Part shown: positions 43,490 to 53,337 of the stretch, one piece after another
Layout: every line of letters starts with the position of its first letter
Numbering within the stretch: position 1 is the stretch's first letter
NCBI GenBank assembly: GCA_027038175.1
Contig: JALVYB010000060.1
Span: forward strand, 1 to 64,000
Direction: 5' to 3'
Source of the DNA: Caldifarciminota bacterium
GTDB taxonomy: Bacteria > Hydrothermota > Hydrothermia > UBA1063 > CAJXJZ01
Length of the DNA: 64,000 bases
Made by a program: the position numbers and the translations under genes
Notes under the pieces: generated by a model
The model's database searches: none
Told to the model about the DNA's origin: nothing
Seen by the model: the letters and a program-made list of their open reading frames with translations, nothing else

Positions 43490-44260
43490 ATGAAAGAAAT
43501 TGATATATCAAGAGCCATTATAAATTTTCATTTTAAGGCTCTTCTTGATAACATTTCTACAGATGTGGTTATAGTTGGAGCAGGCCCATCTGGGCTTGTA
43601 GCAGGTGGGTATCTGGCAGAAAAGGGATTCAAGGTTACCATACTGGAAAAACGCCTCTCTCCTGGAGGTGGCATTTGGGGAGGAGGCATGGGCTTTAAAT
43701 ATGCTGCAGTTCAGGAAGAAGCCTTACATATTTTGAAGGACTTTAATATAAACTATCAAAAAGACGAAAGTGGTCTTTTTATGGTTGATTCCCTGGAACT
43801 TGCATCCGGGCTAATACATGGAGCAATCCAGAAAGGAGCCAATATATTTAATCTTATTACGGTAGAGGACCTCGTGGTAAGGGAAAACAGAGTGGCAGGA
43901 GTGGTAATTAACAACACTTTCGCACTCATGGAGGGTTTCCCTATAGACCCGCTCACAATAGAAGCAAAAGCCGTTGTGGATGCTACAGGACATGAACATG
44001 ATGTGGTGGCGACACTTTCAAGAAAAAATGACATAAAACTTAATACACCTACAGGTAAACCTCTTGGAGAACGTTCGCTTTTTGCAGAACCGGCTGAGAA
44101 AGGTGTTGTGGAGAATACTAAAGAGGTATATCCCGGTTTATTTGTCTGCGGTATGGCAACAGCAGCAGTATTCGGGTACTATAGAATGGGACCTATATTT
44201 GGAGGAATGCTCCTCTCAGGTGAGAAACTATACAACTTACTTAAAGACAGATTGAGTTAA
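43490..44260 (+). CDS. thi4: thiamine thiazole synthase, sulfide-using type
   Basis: A 256-residue Thi4-family enzyme. It makes the thiazole phosphate of thiamine from NAD and glycine. The N-terminal Rossmann loop VVIVGAGPSGLVAG, LEKRLSPGGGIWGGGMGF, DPLTIEAKAVVDATGHE and YRMGPIFGGMLLSG are typical. The sulfur-donating cysteine of yeast Thi4 is missing: the position before DP reads FPIDP (150-154), so the enzyme should use free sulfide, as archaeal homologues do. It sits between thiC and lipA; its TAA overlaps the lipA ATG. Confidence 0.9.
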   Translation: MKEIDISRAIINFHFKALLDNISTDVVIVGAGPSGLVAGGYLAEKGFKVTILEKRLSPGGGIWGGGMGFKYAAVQEEALHILKDFNINYQKDESGLFMVDSLELASGLIHGAIQKGANIFNLITVEDLVVRENRVAGVVINNTFALMEGFPIDPLTIEAKAVVDATGHEHDVVATLSRKNDIKLNTPTGKPLGERSLFAEPAEKGVVENTKEVYPGLFVCGMATAAVFGYYRMGPIFGGMLLSGEKLYNLLKDRLS

Positions 44261-45138
44261 TGCAAATACTACGTAAACCTGGATGGCTTAAGGTAGAACT
44301 CCCTGGCAAAGGGGAGTTTAAAGAGGTAAGGCATGCACTCAAAAAGTACAACCTTCACACTGTCTGTGAAGAAGCCAGATGCCCAAATTTAGGGGAATGC
44401 TGGGGAGAAGGTACAGCAACCTTTATGATTCTGGGAAATATATGTACAAGATACTGTAAATTCTGCGCCACTCAAACCGGTAATCCTCATGGAGAAATAG
44501 ACCTAACGGAGCCCGAGAGGGTGAAAAAAGCAGTAGAAGAACTTGGCCTGAAATACGTTGTCCTTACCTCTGTAACAAGAGACGACCTGAAAGACCAGGG
44601 CGCTTCCATTTATGCCGCTACTATACGAGCCATAAAATCTCTTAACAAAAACATTCGTGTCGAAGTCCTGACACCAGATTTCTATGCATCCCGTGAAATA
44701 ATTGAAAGCGTAGTTAGAGCCGGACCGGATGTATTTGCACACAATGTAGAAACAGTAAAAAGGCTAACCCCCCAGGTTAGAGACAGAAGATTCTCCTACA
44801 GAAAATCCCTTGAGACTCTTAAGATAGTTAAAGAAATTAATCCCGATATACTGACAAAATCCGGGTTTATGGTGGGACTTGGGGAAACAGAAGAAGAAAT
44901 ATTAAGTACCATGGAAGACCTTAGGAACGTCGGATGCGATATTTTAACAATAGGTCAATACCTCATGCCCACAAGAAGGCATTTACCAGTAAAAAAATAT
45001 TACAGCCCATCTGAATTCGAACACATCAAAGAAAAAGGGCTCGAAATGGGATTTAAATACATTGCATCAGGACCACTTGTGCGCTCATCTTACAGAGCAG
45101 CGGAAGCATTTGTCTCTCTTTTACTTGACAAATCGTAA
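44260..45138 (+). CDS. lipA: lipoyl synthase
   Basis: A 292-residue radical SAM enzyme that inserts two sulfurs into octanoyl groups on lipoyl domains. The auxiliary cluster site is CX4CX5C (Cys36, Cys41, Cys47), the radical SAM cluster CTRYCKFC (Cys62, Cys66, Cys69), and the C-terminal serine ligand lies in VRSSYRA. This cofactor is needed by the glycine cleavage system, whose gcvT is at 2234. No octanoyltransferase gene is adjacent. Confidence 0.95.
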   Translation: MQILRKPGWLKVELPGKGEFKEVRHALKKYNLHTVCEEARCPNLGECWGEGTATFMILGNICTRYCKFCATQTGNPHGEIDLTEPERVKKAVEELGLKYVVLTSVTRDDLKDQGASIYAATIRAIKSLNKNIRVEVLTPDFYASREIIESVVRAGPDVFAHNVETVKRLTPQVRDRRFSYRKSLETLKIVKEINPDILTKSGFMVGLGETEEEILSTMEDLRNVGCDILTIGQYLMPTRRHLPVKKYYSPSEFEHIKEKGLEMGFKYIASGPLVRSSYRAAEAFVSLLLDKS

Positions 45139-45173
45139 ACCAGGGAATAAAATAATATAAAAAAGGAGAAGTT

Positions 45174-46370
45174 ATGTCCGGGTTATTTGTATCGTTTTTA
45201 CTTATATCTATTGTTACAGGACAAACCGCCAAACCAGATTTTAGTAAACTAAAGGGGCCATATGAAGGGATAGTTTATCCCATACCAAACAGGTATTATC
45301 TTCCGGGAATAAAAACCCTGTTCAAAAAAGCAAAAAAAGAAATCAGGGTATTCATATTCACAGCAAGATACTATAGAGAATATAAGGACGATGTTGGTAA
45401 AAAACTCCTCTCTTACTTAAAAGACGCTTTAAATAGAGGCGTCCGGGTAGAGCTCATACTCGATGCATCCGATTGGAACAAACGTAATAGTCTCCATAAT
45501 AAAATGTTCGCAGAGGAACTAAAAAAATACGGTGCAGAAGTCTGGTACGATCCACCTGACATAACAAGTCATGACAAAGTCATTGTGGTTGACAGCGAGT
45601 ATGTAGTAGTAGGCTCAACGAACTGGAGTTTCTATGCCCTCATGGCTAACAATGAAGCATCGGTTATAATTAAATCACCACGTCTTGCAAGATATTACCT
45701 CCACTATCTTGACGAAGTTAGACGTGTCTCCATGAAAGACCTTCCCCCTTACTATGGCTGGAAGAAATTCTATGAGAGACAGATGAGAAAAATTCCCAAT
45801 TCAAAAAGCGGGAGCACTTTGCCAAGAAGCCTTACGGCACCAGCACCTAACATTGATGGATACAAGGCTCTCATTTATCCTGTTCCCAACAGAAACTACA
45901 CAATTGCACTGCATGAACTCCTTACTCATGCAAAAGACAGCGTGCTTATAGCAATGCTTTCTGCAAGGACATACCCAAGGGACACTTTTGAATTCAATGA
46001 ACTGGTCCTTCAGGACATGATAAACCTTGGGAAAAGAGGAGTTTATACAGAGTTAATACTCGATGGATCCAATTTCAACAAAGTCAATACTGTGCAGAAC
46101 AAAGAAGAATTCATTGACCTTTTGAAACCTTATGGCATAAACGCCCACTTTGATTCGTATGATGTAACCACACACGCCAAATTAATTCTTGTTGATGAAA
46201 GCTATATTCTATTTGGCTCGACTAACTGGACATTACCTGCTTTCGAATGGAATGATGAGGGAAATGTGCTGATAATTTCAAAAGGACTATCAAAATACTT
46301 TAGAAAATACTTTGATGTTATAAAACAGGATTCTCCCACAAAACTACCATCATGGTACAGAACAAATTAG
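45174..46370 (+). CDS. secreted phospholipase D-like protein with two HKD domains
   Basis: A 398-residue protein with a signal peptide (about 1-16) and two PLD-like domains, each with an intact HxKxxxxD motif (His133-Lys135-Asp140 and His334-Lys336-Asp341) followed by GSTNW. Both domains also carry VELILDAS/TELILDGS and an asparagine-rich loop. The family includes nucleases, phospholipases and cardiolipin-synthase-like enzymes; the two-motif, single-chain form is compatible with a complete active site. The substrate is unknown. AAAGGAG precedes the ATG. It opens a run of secreted-protein genes. Confidence 0.85.
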   Translation: MSGLFVSFLLISIVTGQTAKPDFSKLKGPYEGIVYPIPNRYYLPGIKTLFKKAKKEIRVFIFTARYYREYKDDVGKKLLSYLKDALNRGVRVELILDASDWNKRNSLHNKMFAEELKKYGAEVWYDPPDITSHDKVIVVDSEYVVVGSTNWSFYALMANNEASVIIKSPRLARYYLHYLDEVRRVSMKDLPPYYGWKKFYERQMRKIPNSKSGSTLPRSLTAPAPNIDGYKALIYPVPNRNYTIALHELLTHAKDSVLIAMLSARTYPRDTFEFNELVLQDMINLGKRGVYTELILDGSNFNKVNTVQNKEEFIDLLKPYGINAHFDSYDVTTHAKLILVDESYILFGSTNWTLPAFEWNDEGNVLIISKGLSKYFRKYFDVIKQDSPTKLPSWYRTN

Positions 46371-46379
46371 GAGGCAAAA

Positions 46380-47276
46380 ATGTTTGTTAATATACTGCTT
46401 ATTGTCATGTTTTCTACCATAGATACAGTAAAAATCGTATTTACAAACGATATAATAGGACAATTTGGAGAAAAAGGGGCAACCTTTATAAACCCTGTAT
46501 TCCCACCACCACTTGGTGGAGCTGCGTCGTTTTACACTTATCTAAAAAATGAGAGAAAAAAATTTCCTGACCTTCTTCTTTTTGACACAGGCAATATGAC
46601 AGGGGGATACGTGTCCGGACAAAAAGTGGACCTTGAAAAAACTGTTAAATTTTACAATCTCATGGGGTACAATGCAATGGTACCTGGCTGGAGAGAATTT
46701 TTCAAAGGTGAAAATGGACTTCTATACCTTAAAAAACGCGGAATCACACTCCTTGGCGCAAATGTTGTACAGAAAAACGATACTACAAAGAATTTTGACG
46801 GAATCTGGTCGTACAAAATATTTGATGTAAACGGTGTTAAAATCGGGGTATTCGGTCTAACAACTGAAAAAATGCCACTTTTTGCCGATGACTGGTGGAT
46901 TAAAAATACATTCTTCCTGAGAGAGATCCCCACTGCTCGGAGGATAGTAAAGACTCTTAAGAAAAAGGGAGCTGATATAATTATATTACTTTCATCGACA
47001 GGCTCAAGCAGGGAAAAAGTAATAGCCGACAGTGTAAATGGAATAGACTTTATCTTCGGGGGTTTTATGGGATATGGTATGAGAGAACCATATGAAAACT
47101 ATTATACTCACACAGTTCTTCTAAGGCAATATCGATATTTTGCCTCGGCAATGGAAGTTTCGATTTTTTATGATAAAAGCAGCCGGTGTATAACTGGCTA
47201 CAGAGCAAAGCAGATAACTTTGATGGAAGAGGATTATGAACCAGACCCTGAAATTAAAAAGGAGTTTTTTGAATAA
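46380..47276 (+). CDS. secreted 5'-nucleotidase/UshA-like protein with degenerate metal site
   Basis: A 298-residue protein with the metallophosphatase fold of the 5'-nucleotidase family and a short hydrophobic N-terminus. Known motif positions are altered: TNDxHG is TNDIIG (22-27), DxGD is DTGN (69-72), GNHE is PGWRE (102-106), the histidine of LSHxG is LSSTG (204-208), and GGHTH is GGFMG (227-231). Nearly every metal-binding histidine is missing, so catalysis is unlikely. It lies 9 bases after the PLD-like gene and may be a binding or structural protein. Confidence 0.78.
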   Translation: MFVNILLIVMFSTIDTVKIVFTNDIIGQFGEKGATFINPVFPPPLGGAASFYTYLKNERKKFPDLLLFDTGNMTGGYVSGQKVDLEKTVKFYNLMGYNAMVPGWREFFKGENGLLYLKKRGITLLGANVVQKNDTTKNFDGIWSYKIFDVNGVKIGVFGLTTEKMPLFADDWWIKNTFFLREIPTARRIVKTLKKKGADIIILLSSTGSSREKVIADSVNGIDFIFGGFMGYGMREPYENYYTHTVLLRQYRYFASAMEVSIFYDKSSRCITGYRAKQITLMEEDYEPDPEIKKEFFE

Positions 47277-47309
47277 AACGTATGCTAAAAAGAAGGGGAG
47301 GTGATTTAT

Positions 47310-47831
47310 ATGCAAAATGTAGCGTTGTTGCTTTTGCTCCTTCTTACGCCAGGAGCAAAAAGGATACCCCTTGCAAGGGGGTCCAGGGTTGCTATACACA
47401 AGAGCAACGCATCAATCAAGCCCTATGATCCTTCGATAAAACCATCATTCTTCTACCTTCGTGAGATAAAAGAAAACGACATAAGAAAACATCTCAAACT
47501 AAATAGCAACATAAAAAGGGCAAAGGCACATATAGGAAAACTCACAAGAAGAGAATTAGCCTTCGAAAAAGTGAACGTGTCCTATGCAGAGATACTTGCC
47601 AATCTCCGAACACTTGAAGAATGGAAAGCCACCCAGCAAAAGATAAGACGAGGTGAAGTAAAAAACATCCAGATGGCTAAACTACAAATGGAAGAAAACG
47701 TGAGGAAGACCAGGCTTAATCTCGTGAAACAATTCGGCACGCCGGAAGAATACCGCGCAGAACTTGAAGCATACAAAAAATTTGAGGAATTTAAATCAAG
47801 ATTCCTCAAAAACAAGGAGGCAATAAGATGA
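47310..47831 (+). CDS. hypothetical secreted coiled-coil protein
   Basis: A 173-residue protein after a very good GGGGAGGTG. The ATG at 47310 begins MQNVALLLLLLLTPG, a signal peptide. The rest is rich in Lys, Glu and Arg and helical, with predicted coiled coil at about 75-165 and no cysteine. No family is recognised. It starts 33 bases after the previous gene and overlaps the subtilase start (ATGA), so it could be a chaperone-like or inhibitory partner of the protease; that is inference. Confidence 0.68.
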   Translation: MQNVALLLLLLLTPGAKRIPLARGSRVAIHKSNASIKPYDPSIKPSFFYLREIKENDIRKHLKLNSNIKRAKAHIGKLTRRELAFEKVNVSYAEILANLRTLEEWKATQQKIRRGEVKNIQMAKLQMEENVRKTRLNLVKQFGTPEEYRAELEAYKKFEEFKSRFLKNKEAIR

Positions 47832-50800
47832 AGCGGCTATATGCTTTACTAACAATACTTCTTTTCTCTCTGCCCATTTCACTTAAGGCAGGTTATCTTC
47901 ACAGTCATCTCGTAGAAACCCTGAAGAACAAAAAGAGTAATGATATCGTTAGAGTGATTGTTCACGTTAAAGGATATCCAGATTTCTCCTCATTCAAAGA
48001 AAACGATTATGCAGGAAAAAGAGCCTACCTCAAAGAGTACACCAGACTCACACAGGAACCCATAATTGATTATATTAGAAAGGTCTATCCAGAAGCGAAA
48101 ATAATCAAACAGTATTGGGTATTCAACGGATTTGTGGCAGAACTTCCAAAATGGCTTATAGAAGACCTTGCAGCAAGAGACGATATAGATTATATAGTAG
48201 ATGATTATAAAATCCAGTTAATCCAGCCACAGGAATATACAAAAACTGCATATCCCTCAGGCTCAGAACAAGTACCATGGGATAGAAAACTTATGAATGC
48301 CCACAAAGCATGGGAAATGGGTTATACCGGGAAAGGTGTAGTTTTAGGCATAATGGACACCGGCTCAGATGTTAAACATCCTGCTCTTAAAAATAAATGG
48401 AGAGGAATACAGGCCTGGGACGATGAGGCTTACGGAATGAGCACTCCTGAAGACCATGAAGGACATGGTACTTCTTGTTCAAGTATTATGGTGGGTGAAT
48501 ATAATCTCGGTATTGCGCCTGGAGCCAAGTACATTGTGGTTGCAATACTTGACTCATCAGGTAGTGGGAGTCTAACTGGAATTCACAATGGATTTTCCTG
48601 GATTGCCAATCTTCCCGATTCCTTAAAACCAAGAATTGTATCTAACTCATGGGGAATGGATGACTGGGATAACACCGAATTCTGGACAGATTGTTTAACG
48701 TGGAGGAATCTTGGGATATTGCCTGTTTTTGCAGCTGGAAACAACTCCGTTGCTCCTGACTCTCAGGATACACCTGGTACATTTCCAACAGTTTTAAGCG
48801 TGGGCGCCACAGATAAACGCGACCAAATACTTGATTACAGTGGAAGAGGTGGTGCTCCTCAACAGTCTCCATGGGATTCCACTGGAGCGTGGTACACTCC
48901 TGACTGGAATTTCCATAAACCCGATGTAACAGCACCAGCGGACCCTGTTCTTGCAGCATCCCCTGGAGGTAACTACATTAACGATTTTAACGGTACAAGT
49001 TCTGCAACTCCACATGTTGCAGGGCTTGCGGCCCTGATTTTGCAAAAAAATCCAGACCTTACTCTATCACAACTCTACAAAATTATAAGGGATAATACTT
49101 ACAAGCCATGGGCACATGTTCGTGATTTTCCAAATGACACATTTGGCTGGGGAAGAGTGGACGCCTATAAGGCTCTAATGAACACTCCTGATCCTACTAC
49201 ACCTGATATATTTATTGATACAGTCCTTATCGGAGACAGGAACGGCGATGGAGATGGGTTCCTTGATCCAGGTGAAGACAGTATCGATCTTAACATTTAT
49301 CTTACCAACTGGGGGACAACAGCAACGAATGTTCAACCTTATATAACTTACACATCATCTTCTTACCTTACAATAAATTCTTCTCCTGCTCCCATTCGTA
49401 CTATGAATAAATACGACACGCTTGCTGCCACATTTAATGTCTCACTCAATGCATCACAACCTGAGAGCAGTTACATTTACCTCACCCTCAAGATTACAGA
49501 TGATGAAGGCGATACACTCTATAGATTTTTCCATATATTTGTCCCCATGCAGGATAAACCTGCAACTACAGATACTCTTATAAACGATGATGGTAATGCA
49601 TCATATAACACAGGAAATGATTCTCACTATGCGAATTGGGACTATTTTGCAGAAAAATTTGAAGTGGCTGCTCCTTGTTCCTTAAAAGCCATACAACTTT
49701 ACTGGGACGGAACTGCCACAGCTGAGACACTCTTTGTGTGGCATCATAATGCAGATTACGATGCTCCGGACTCCACTTTGTGGGGATGGACTCTGATAGA
49801 CGTGAACACTGCAGATGCCTGGACAACTGTGACTTTAAACAGTCCCATATACATTGGACAAGCTGGTTATTTCTGGGTAGGCGTGAGAAAATCTACAAGC
49901 ACTGCTGTGCCATGGCAGGATGACGACGCTGCGCCTGATGGAGTTAATCTTTCTACAACAAACAGGCTTGACCCATCTTCATGGGATGATAGAAATTGGT
50001 GGTATACCTTTATGATGAGGCCAATTGTGGAAACTGAACCAATAACCAAGCCTAAAATAACCGAAGTAACTTCTTATAGGATAGACGATTCTGAATATGG
50101 AAACGATAATGGATACATAGACCCCGATGAGAAGGTGGCTCTTTACGTGGCACTTAAAAACATAGGAATTGCAGCAACCAATGCTACCGCAAAACTTTAT
50201 TGTGCTGACAGTACCACAGAGCAAAGAGTGCGTATAATAGACTCTACTGCTTATATAGGCGAAATACAAAATGGTGATGAAGGTGGAACTAATAATAGTG
50301 ACCCCTTCGTTATTCAACTTATAGATTCTTTTGTTGAAGACATGAGCGGTACGGATCCATCATTCATGCTTGTTATTAATTATAACTATGGTGGCGGAGG
50401 TTCCGGGACCGATACGGTGAACTTTACAATATCCGGACCATGGACACCGAAATCTTACACTGAATACTTCTATCCAATGGGGAGTGGCGGACTATACCTT
50501 TTAAATGACGCTGGGTGGAGTTATTACTTTGCGACATTCGCTCAATTTGGTATAGATACCCTCGACTCGGTGTACATAGATTCGGTCTATATCTATGGGT
50601 ACAACAATGGAAGCAGTAGCAAAACTCTTGAATTCTATATATGGGACACTGATCCTGTAAACTTCACACCAAGGAATATACTCTATCAGGGAAGTGTATC
50701 TCTTGCCTCTGGAGCAAGCGGGTGGCAGGTTTTTGAGGTAGGTAAATGGGTGCCCGGTTATTTCTGGTATGGTCAAAATTCCAGTGTCCTTTCTACAGGT

Positions 50801-52384
50801 TCAGGACTTCATCCTGTTTGGTGGGGAGGACCTCTAATAGGTAACAATTATACTCTCGTAAGTTCCAGTGCAACCGATTGGTCAAGCCTAGCGGGAGCAG
50901 TGTATCTTCCACTAAGCGGATATATGGAAATAACCCATCACCATCCGCAAATATCCTATTACAGACCGCAGAATTGGGCATGGCCCATTGTGGTGAGTAA
51001 CAGTTCAGGTGATTATGGAAACACCAATGTTGTATATGGCGACACTACCGTATATATAAGTGGATGGGTAGCCCTTGAAAGAACAGATTCAGCCGCCATC
51101 ATACGCTCTGGTGATACAATGTGGAACTATCTATTCCTTGATAACTATAGTAGAGGAGCTGTTTATCTTTCTGGACCTGACACATTACCTGGATGGAGTT
51201 ACACCTATTACACTGATTTTGTGGATACAATACAATCAGGGAGACACACACTCTACGTTGGTCTGGATTGGAACCATGTTATTCCGTCAAATGTTTTCAA
51301 TGATTACCTCAGATACTGGGGACAGCCATACACATTCAGACCTCTCTGGAGGATGCAACCATATACTGTTTACAAATCAAAAGATCTGGCACCAGAACTA
51401 TTCGGAGTCTCAGGCGGTTACAATCATCAAGCAGATATTTACAGAGTCAGAGTAAACGCACCTTCCTGGTATGTAGTTGCAATGAGAAACTATGGATATG
51501 GACAAAGCAGCGATAGTATCGACCTTGACCTGAGACTCTACACAGACGAGCCAACAAGTTCTACAACAGGCTTTACTCACGCAGTTGAGGCATCCATGCA
51601 TGGACCTGACACAATTGAGGTAATTGGAATTGCCGGTATGGATATATCGACCTCAAGTAACTTCTGGTTTGGAGTTAACTCTTTTGGCACCATAAGAGAC
51701 AGTTACTTTATTGAACTTGCCGCTCCTACATACTTCCTTGAATACAGCCCAACAGGAAGTCCTCTCGCAATTACAATGAACACAAACGATATGGCACACG
51801 TTGAAGACCTCTACATACCGGGCGGCACAGGAAATGTAAGCATTACAGTGACTAACAAGAGTACTACACAGGATATAGCAGTTTATCTACTGGGGACCAA
51901 CTACGACCCTGCAGAAGACCCATATAAGACGCTTGACGAGGCATATGCAAAAGCAGATGCAAACGGTGCTGGAGGTGATGAAACCATTACATTCAACGTC
52001 ACAACGGCCGACACCTTTGCTCTACTAATCATAAATAAAAATCCAACACAATCCAAAGCAACATTTGACCTTGAAATCAGCAATGTAGGATCTGCCCTAA
52101 GGGTAAACGAAGATAATACGCCTGAGATAACCCATCCGATGCTCCTTGTGCAAAACCCGGTTAATCAGAATGCTGCTGCGCTGACATTTGCATTACCCGA
52201 GAAAGAACAGGTTGAGATAAATCTCTTTGACCTCTCAGGTAGAAAAGTACAATCAGTATTCAATGGAATAGCAAATGCTGGCTACCATACCTACACTCTG
52301 AGAGACCTCCGTGCAGGGATTTACTTTGTGAGCATGAGAACCAGCAACACACACCTTGTAAGAAAATTCATCGTGATAAAGTAA
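47828..52384 (+). CDS. large secreted subtilisin-like protease with C-terminal sorting domain
   Basis: A 1518-residue S8 serine protease precursor. It has a signal peptide (about 1-21), an inhibitor-I9-like propeptide (about 30-130) and a catalytic domain with a complete triad: Asp177 in IMDTGSD, His213 in EGHGTS, Ser391 in NGTSSATPHVAG. Long beta-rich repeats follow, with EF-hand-like loops such as DRNGDGDGFLDPGED and NDNGYIDPDEK. The C-terminal 85 residues are a type A sorting-like domain (LFDLSGRKVQS ... LRAGIYFVSM). It is probably surface-attached or released, and degrades protein. A strong terminator follows. Confidence 0.94.
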   Translation: MKRLYALLTILLFSLPISLKAGYLHSHLVETLKNKKSNDIVRVIVHVKGYPDFSSFKENDYAGKRAYLKEYTRLTQEPIIDYIRKVYPEAKIIKQYWVFNGFVAELPKWLIEDLAARDDIDYIVDDYKIQLIQPQEYTKTAYPSGSEQVPWDRKLMNAHKAWEMGYTGKGVVLGIMDTGSDVKHPALKNKWRGIQAWDDEAYGMSTPEDHEGHGTSCSSIMVGEYNLGIAPGAKYIVVAILDSSGSGSLTGIHNGFSWIANLPDSLKPRIVSNSWGMDDWDNTEFWTDCLTWRNLGILPVFAAGNNSVAPDSQDTPGTFPTVLSVGATDKRDQILDYSGRGGAPQQSPWDSTGAWYTPDWNFHKPDVTAPADPVLAASPGGNYINDFNGTSSATPHVAGLAALILQKNPDLTLSQLYKIIRDNTYKPWAHVRDFPNDTFGWGRVDAYKALMNTPDPTTPDIFIDTVLIGDRNGDGDGFLDPGEDSIDLNIYLTNWGTTATNVQPYITYTSSSYLTINSSPAPIRTMNKYDTLAATFNVSLNASQPESSYIYLTLKITDDEGDTLYRFFHIFVPMQDKPATTDTLINDDGNASYNTGNDSHYANWDYFAEKFEVAAPCSLKAIQLYWDGTATAETLFVWHHNADYDAPDSTLWGWTLIDVNTADAWTTVTLNSPIYIGQAGYFWVGVRKSTSTAVPWQDDDAAPDGVNLSTTNRLDPSSWDDRNWWYTFMMRPIVETEPITKPKITEVTSYRIDDSEYGNDNGYIDPDEKVALYVALKNIGIAATNATAKLYCADSTTEQRVRIIDSTAYIGEIQNGDEGGTNNSDPFVIQLIDSFVEDMSGTDPSFMLVINYNYGGGGSGTDTVNFTISGPWTPKSYTEYFYPMGSGGLYLLNDAGWSYYFATFAQFGIDTLDSVYIDSVYIYGYNNGSSSKTLEFYIWDTDPVNFTPRNILYQGSVSLASGASGWQVFEVGKWVPGYFWYGQNSSVLSTGSGLHPVWWGGPLIGNNYTLVSSSATDWSSLAGAVYLPLSGYMEITHHHPQISYYRPQNWAWPIVVSNSSGDYGNTNVVYGDTTVYISGWVALERTDSAAIIRSGDTMWNYLFLDNYSRGAVYLSGPDTLPGWSYTYYTDFVDTIQSGRHTLYVGLDWNHVIPSNVFNDYLRYWGQPYTFRPLWRMQPYTVYKSKDLAPELFGVSGGYNHQADIYRVRVNAPSWYVVAMRNYGYGQSSDSIDLDLRLYTDEPTSSTTGFTHAVEASMHGPDTIEVIGIAGMDISTSSNFWFGVNSFGTIRDSYFIELAAPTYFLEYSPTGSPLAITMNTNDMAHVEDLYIPGGTGNVSITVTNKSTTQDIAVYLLGTNYDPAEDPYKTLDEAYAKADANGAGGDETITFNVTTADTFALLIINKNPTQSKATFDLEISNVGSALRVNEDNTPEITHPMLLVQNPVNQNAAALTFALPEKEQVEINLFDLSGRKVQSVFNGIANAGYHTYTLRDLRAGIYFVSMRTSNTHLVRKFIVIK

Positions 52385-52403
52385 TGCAGTCACTTTGCTA
52401 AAT

Positions 52404-52431
52404 AAAAAGGGGCGCTACGGCGCCCCTTTTT
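52404..52431 (+). terminator. intrinsic terminator after the subtilase gene
   Basis: Stem GGGGCGC (52409-52415), loop TACG, stem GCGCCCC (52420-52426), flanked by A-tract and T-tract so it could act in both directions. It ends the transcript that begins at the PLD-like gene or earlier. Confidence 0.9.
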
Positions 52432-52461
52432 ATTTCCCCTTCCTGGCTTTAAAATATAGGC

Positions 52462-53337
52462 ATGTTTGTCAAACTTTTAATACTGCTTGCTCTTTTTAAA
52501 CCACAAAAGGATATTGTTATACCTCATACCGGCATAACAAAAATTCAAAATGCATGTTCAGGCAAGGGACTTTTGCTTATGATTGACAATGAATGGGCAT
52601 ACTATAAACAAATTGGGAAAAATGTTTTTGTAAGACGCGATATAAACGACTCGTTATTCTGTAAAGATACATCAATACAAAAGGCTTTTAAATTTGATTT
52701 AGATGGAGATGGGAAATTCGAGAAAATCTCATACAAAAAAAACACCCTTAGAATCACAAACTACAGACTAAAAACAGAAACATACAGAAATGTGCTATCC
52801 TTTGCCTTTTATGATGCAGACAATAATGGCACGCCTGACCTTTTTTACACTGACACAAATAAAACCCTGCATTTTTTAAGGAACACAAAATCCAATAAAA
52901 ATTTCTCTTTCGTAAAAAGCAGAGAGCTATACACAATCCTATACTTTACAAAGCGGAAAAAATACACCATTACAGTCCACCCTGCCCTGCTTGAGGGTAT
53001 AATACCCCTTACAGGGTGGGAAAAAACAATCTTAAAATACAAAAACTCCACCATTGAGATTTCAAAGGGTATGGTGATAAATACTGAGAAACTTGCAAGT
53101 CCCATCGAATATGTTGACTTTATCAACGACACCCTGAAGATATCTTTTAATCTCTCTCACAATGTAACCTACAACATTTCCATAATAGGAAAGGATACTG
53201 TTAAGGTAGCCGAGGGGACCCTACCAAAAGGTGCATATAGATTTGAATACTACGTTGGTCCCCTGAAAAAAGGAACCTATAAGGTTAAACTTTCTATCAA
53301 CAAAAAAGATTTCTTTGCTGATTTTGTAGTAAAATGA
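52462..53337 (+). CDS. secreted protein with FG-GAP-like calcium loops
   Basis: A 291-residue protein with an N-terminal signal segment. Two D-x-D-x-D/N-G loops (DLDGDGKFEKI and DADNNGTPDLF) resemble FG-GAP/VCBS blades, and the C-terminal 90 residues look like a single Ig-like beta domain ending KLSINKKDFFADF. No specific family or enzyme motif is recognised. A -10-like TAAAAT at 52450-52455 just before the ATG and the lack of a ribosome binding site suggest a leaderless mRNA. Its stop overlaps the start of cca (ATGA). Confidence 0.65.
   Translation: MFVKLLILLALFKPQKDIVIPHTGITKIQNACSGKGLLLMIDNEWAYYKQIGKNVFVRRDINDSLFCKDTSIQKAFKFDLDGDGKFEKISYKKNTLRITNYRLKTETYRNVLSFAFYDADNNGTPDLFYTDTNKTLHFLRNTKSNKNFSFVKSRELYTILYFTKRKKYTITVHPALLEGIIPLTGWEKTILKYKNSTIEISKGMVINTEKLASPIEYVDFINDTLKISFNLSHNVTYNISIIGKDTVKVAEGTLPKGAYRFEYYVGPLKKGTYKVKLSINKKDFFADFVVK

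Noticed and set aside
48642-49045. Several antisense open frames over 80 codons inside the subtilase gene and others
   Set aside because: They run opposite strongly conserved coding sequence, lack ribosome binding sites and encode low-complexity Cys/Arg/Gln-rich peptides typical of shadow frames.
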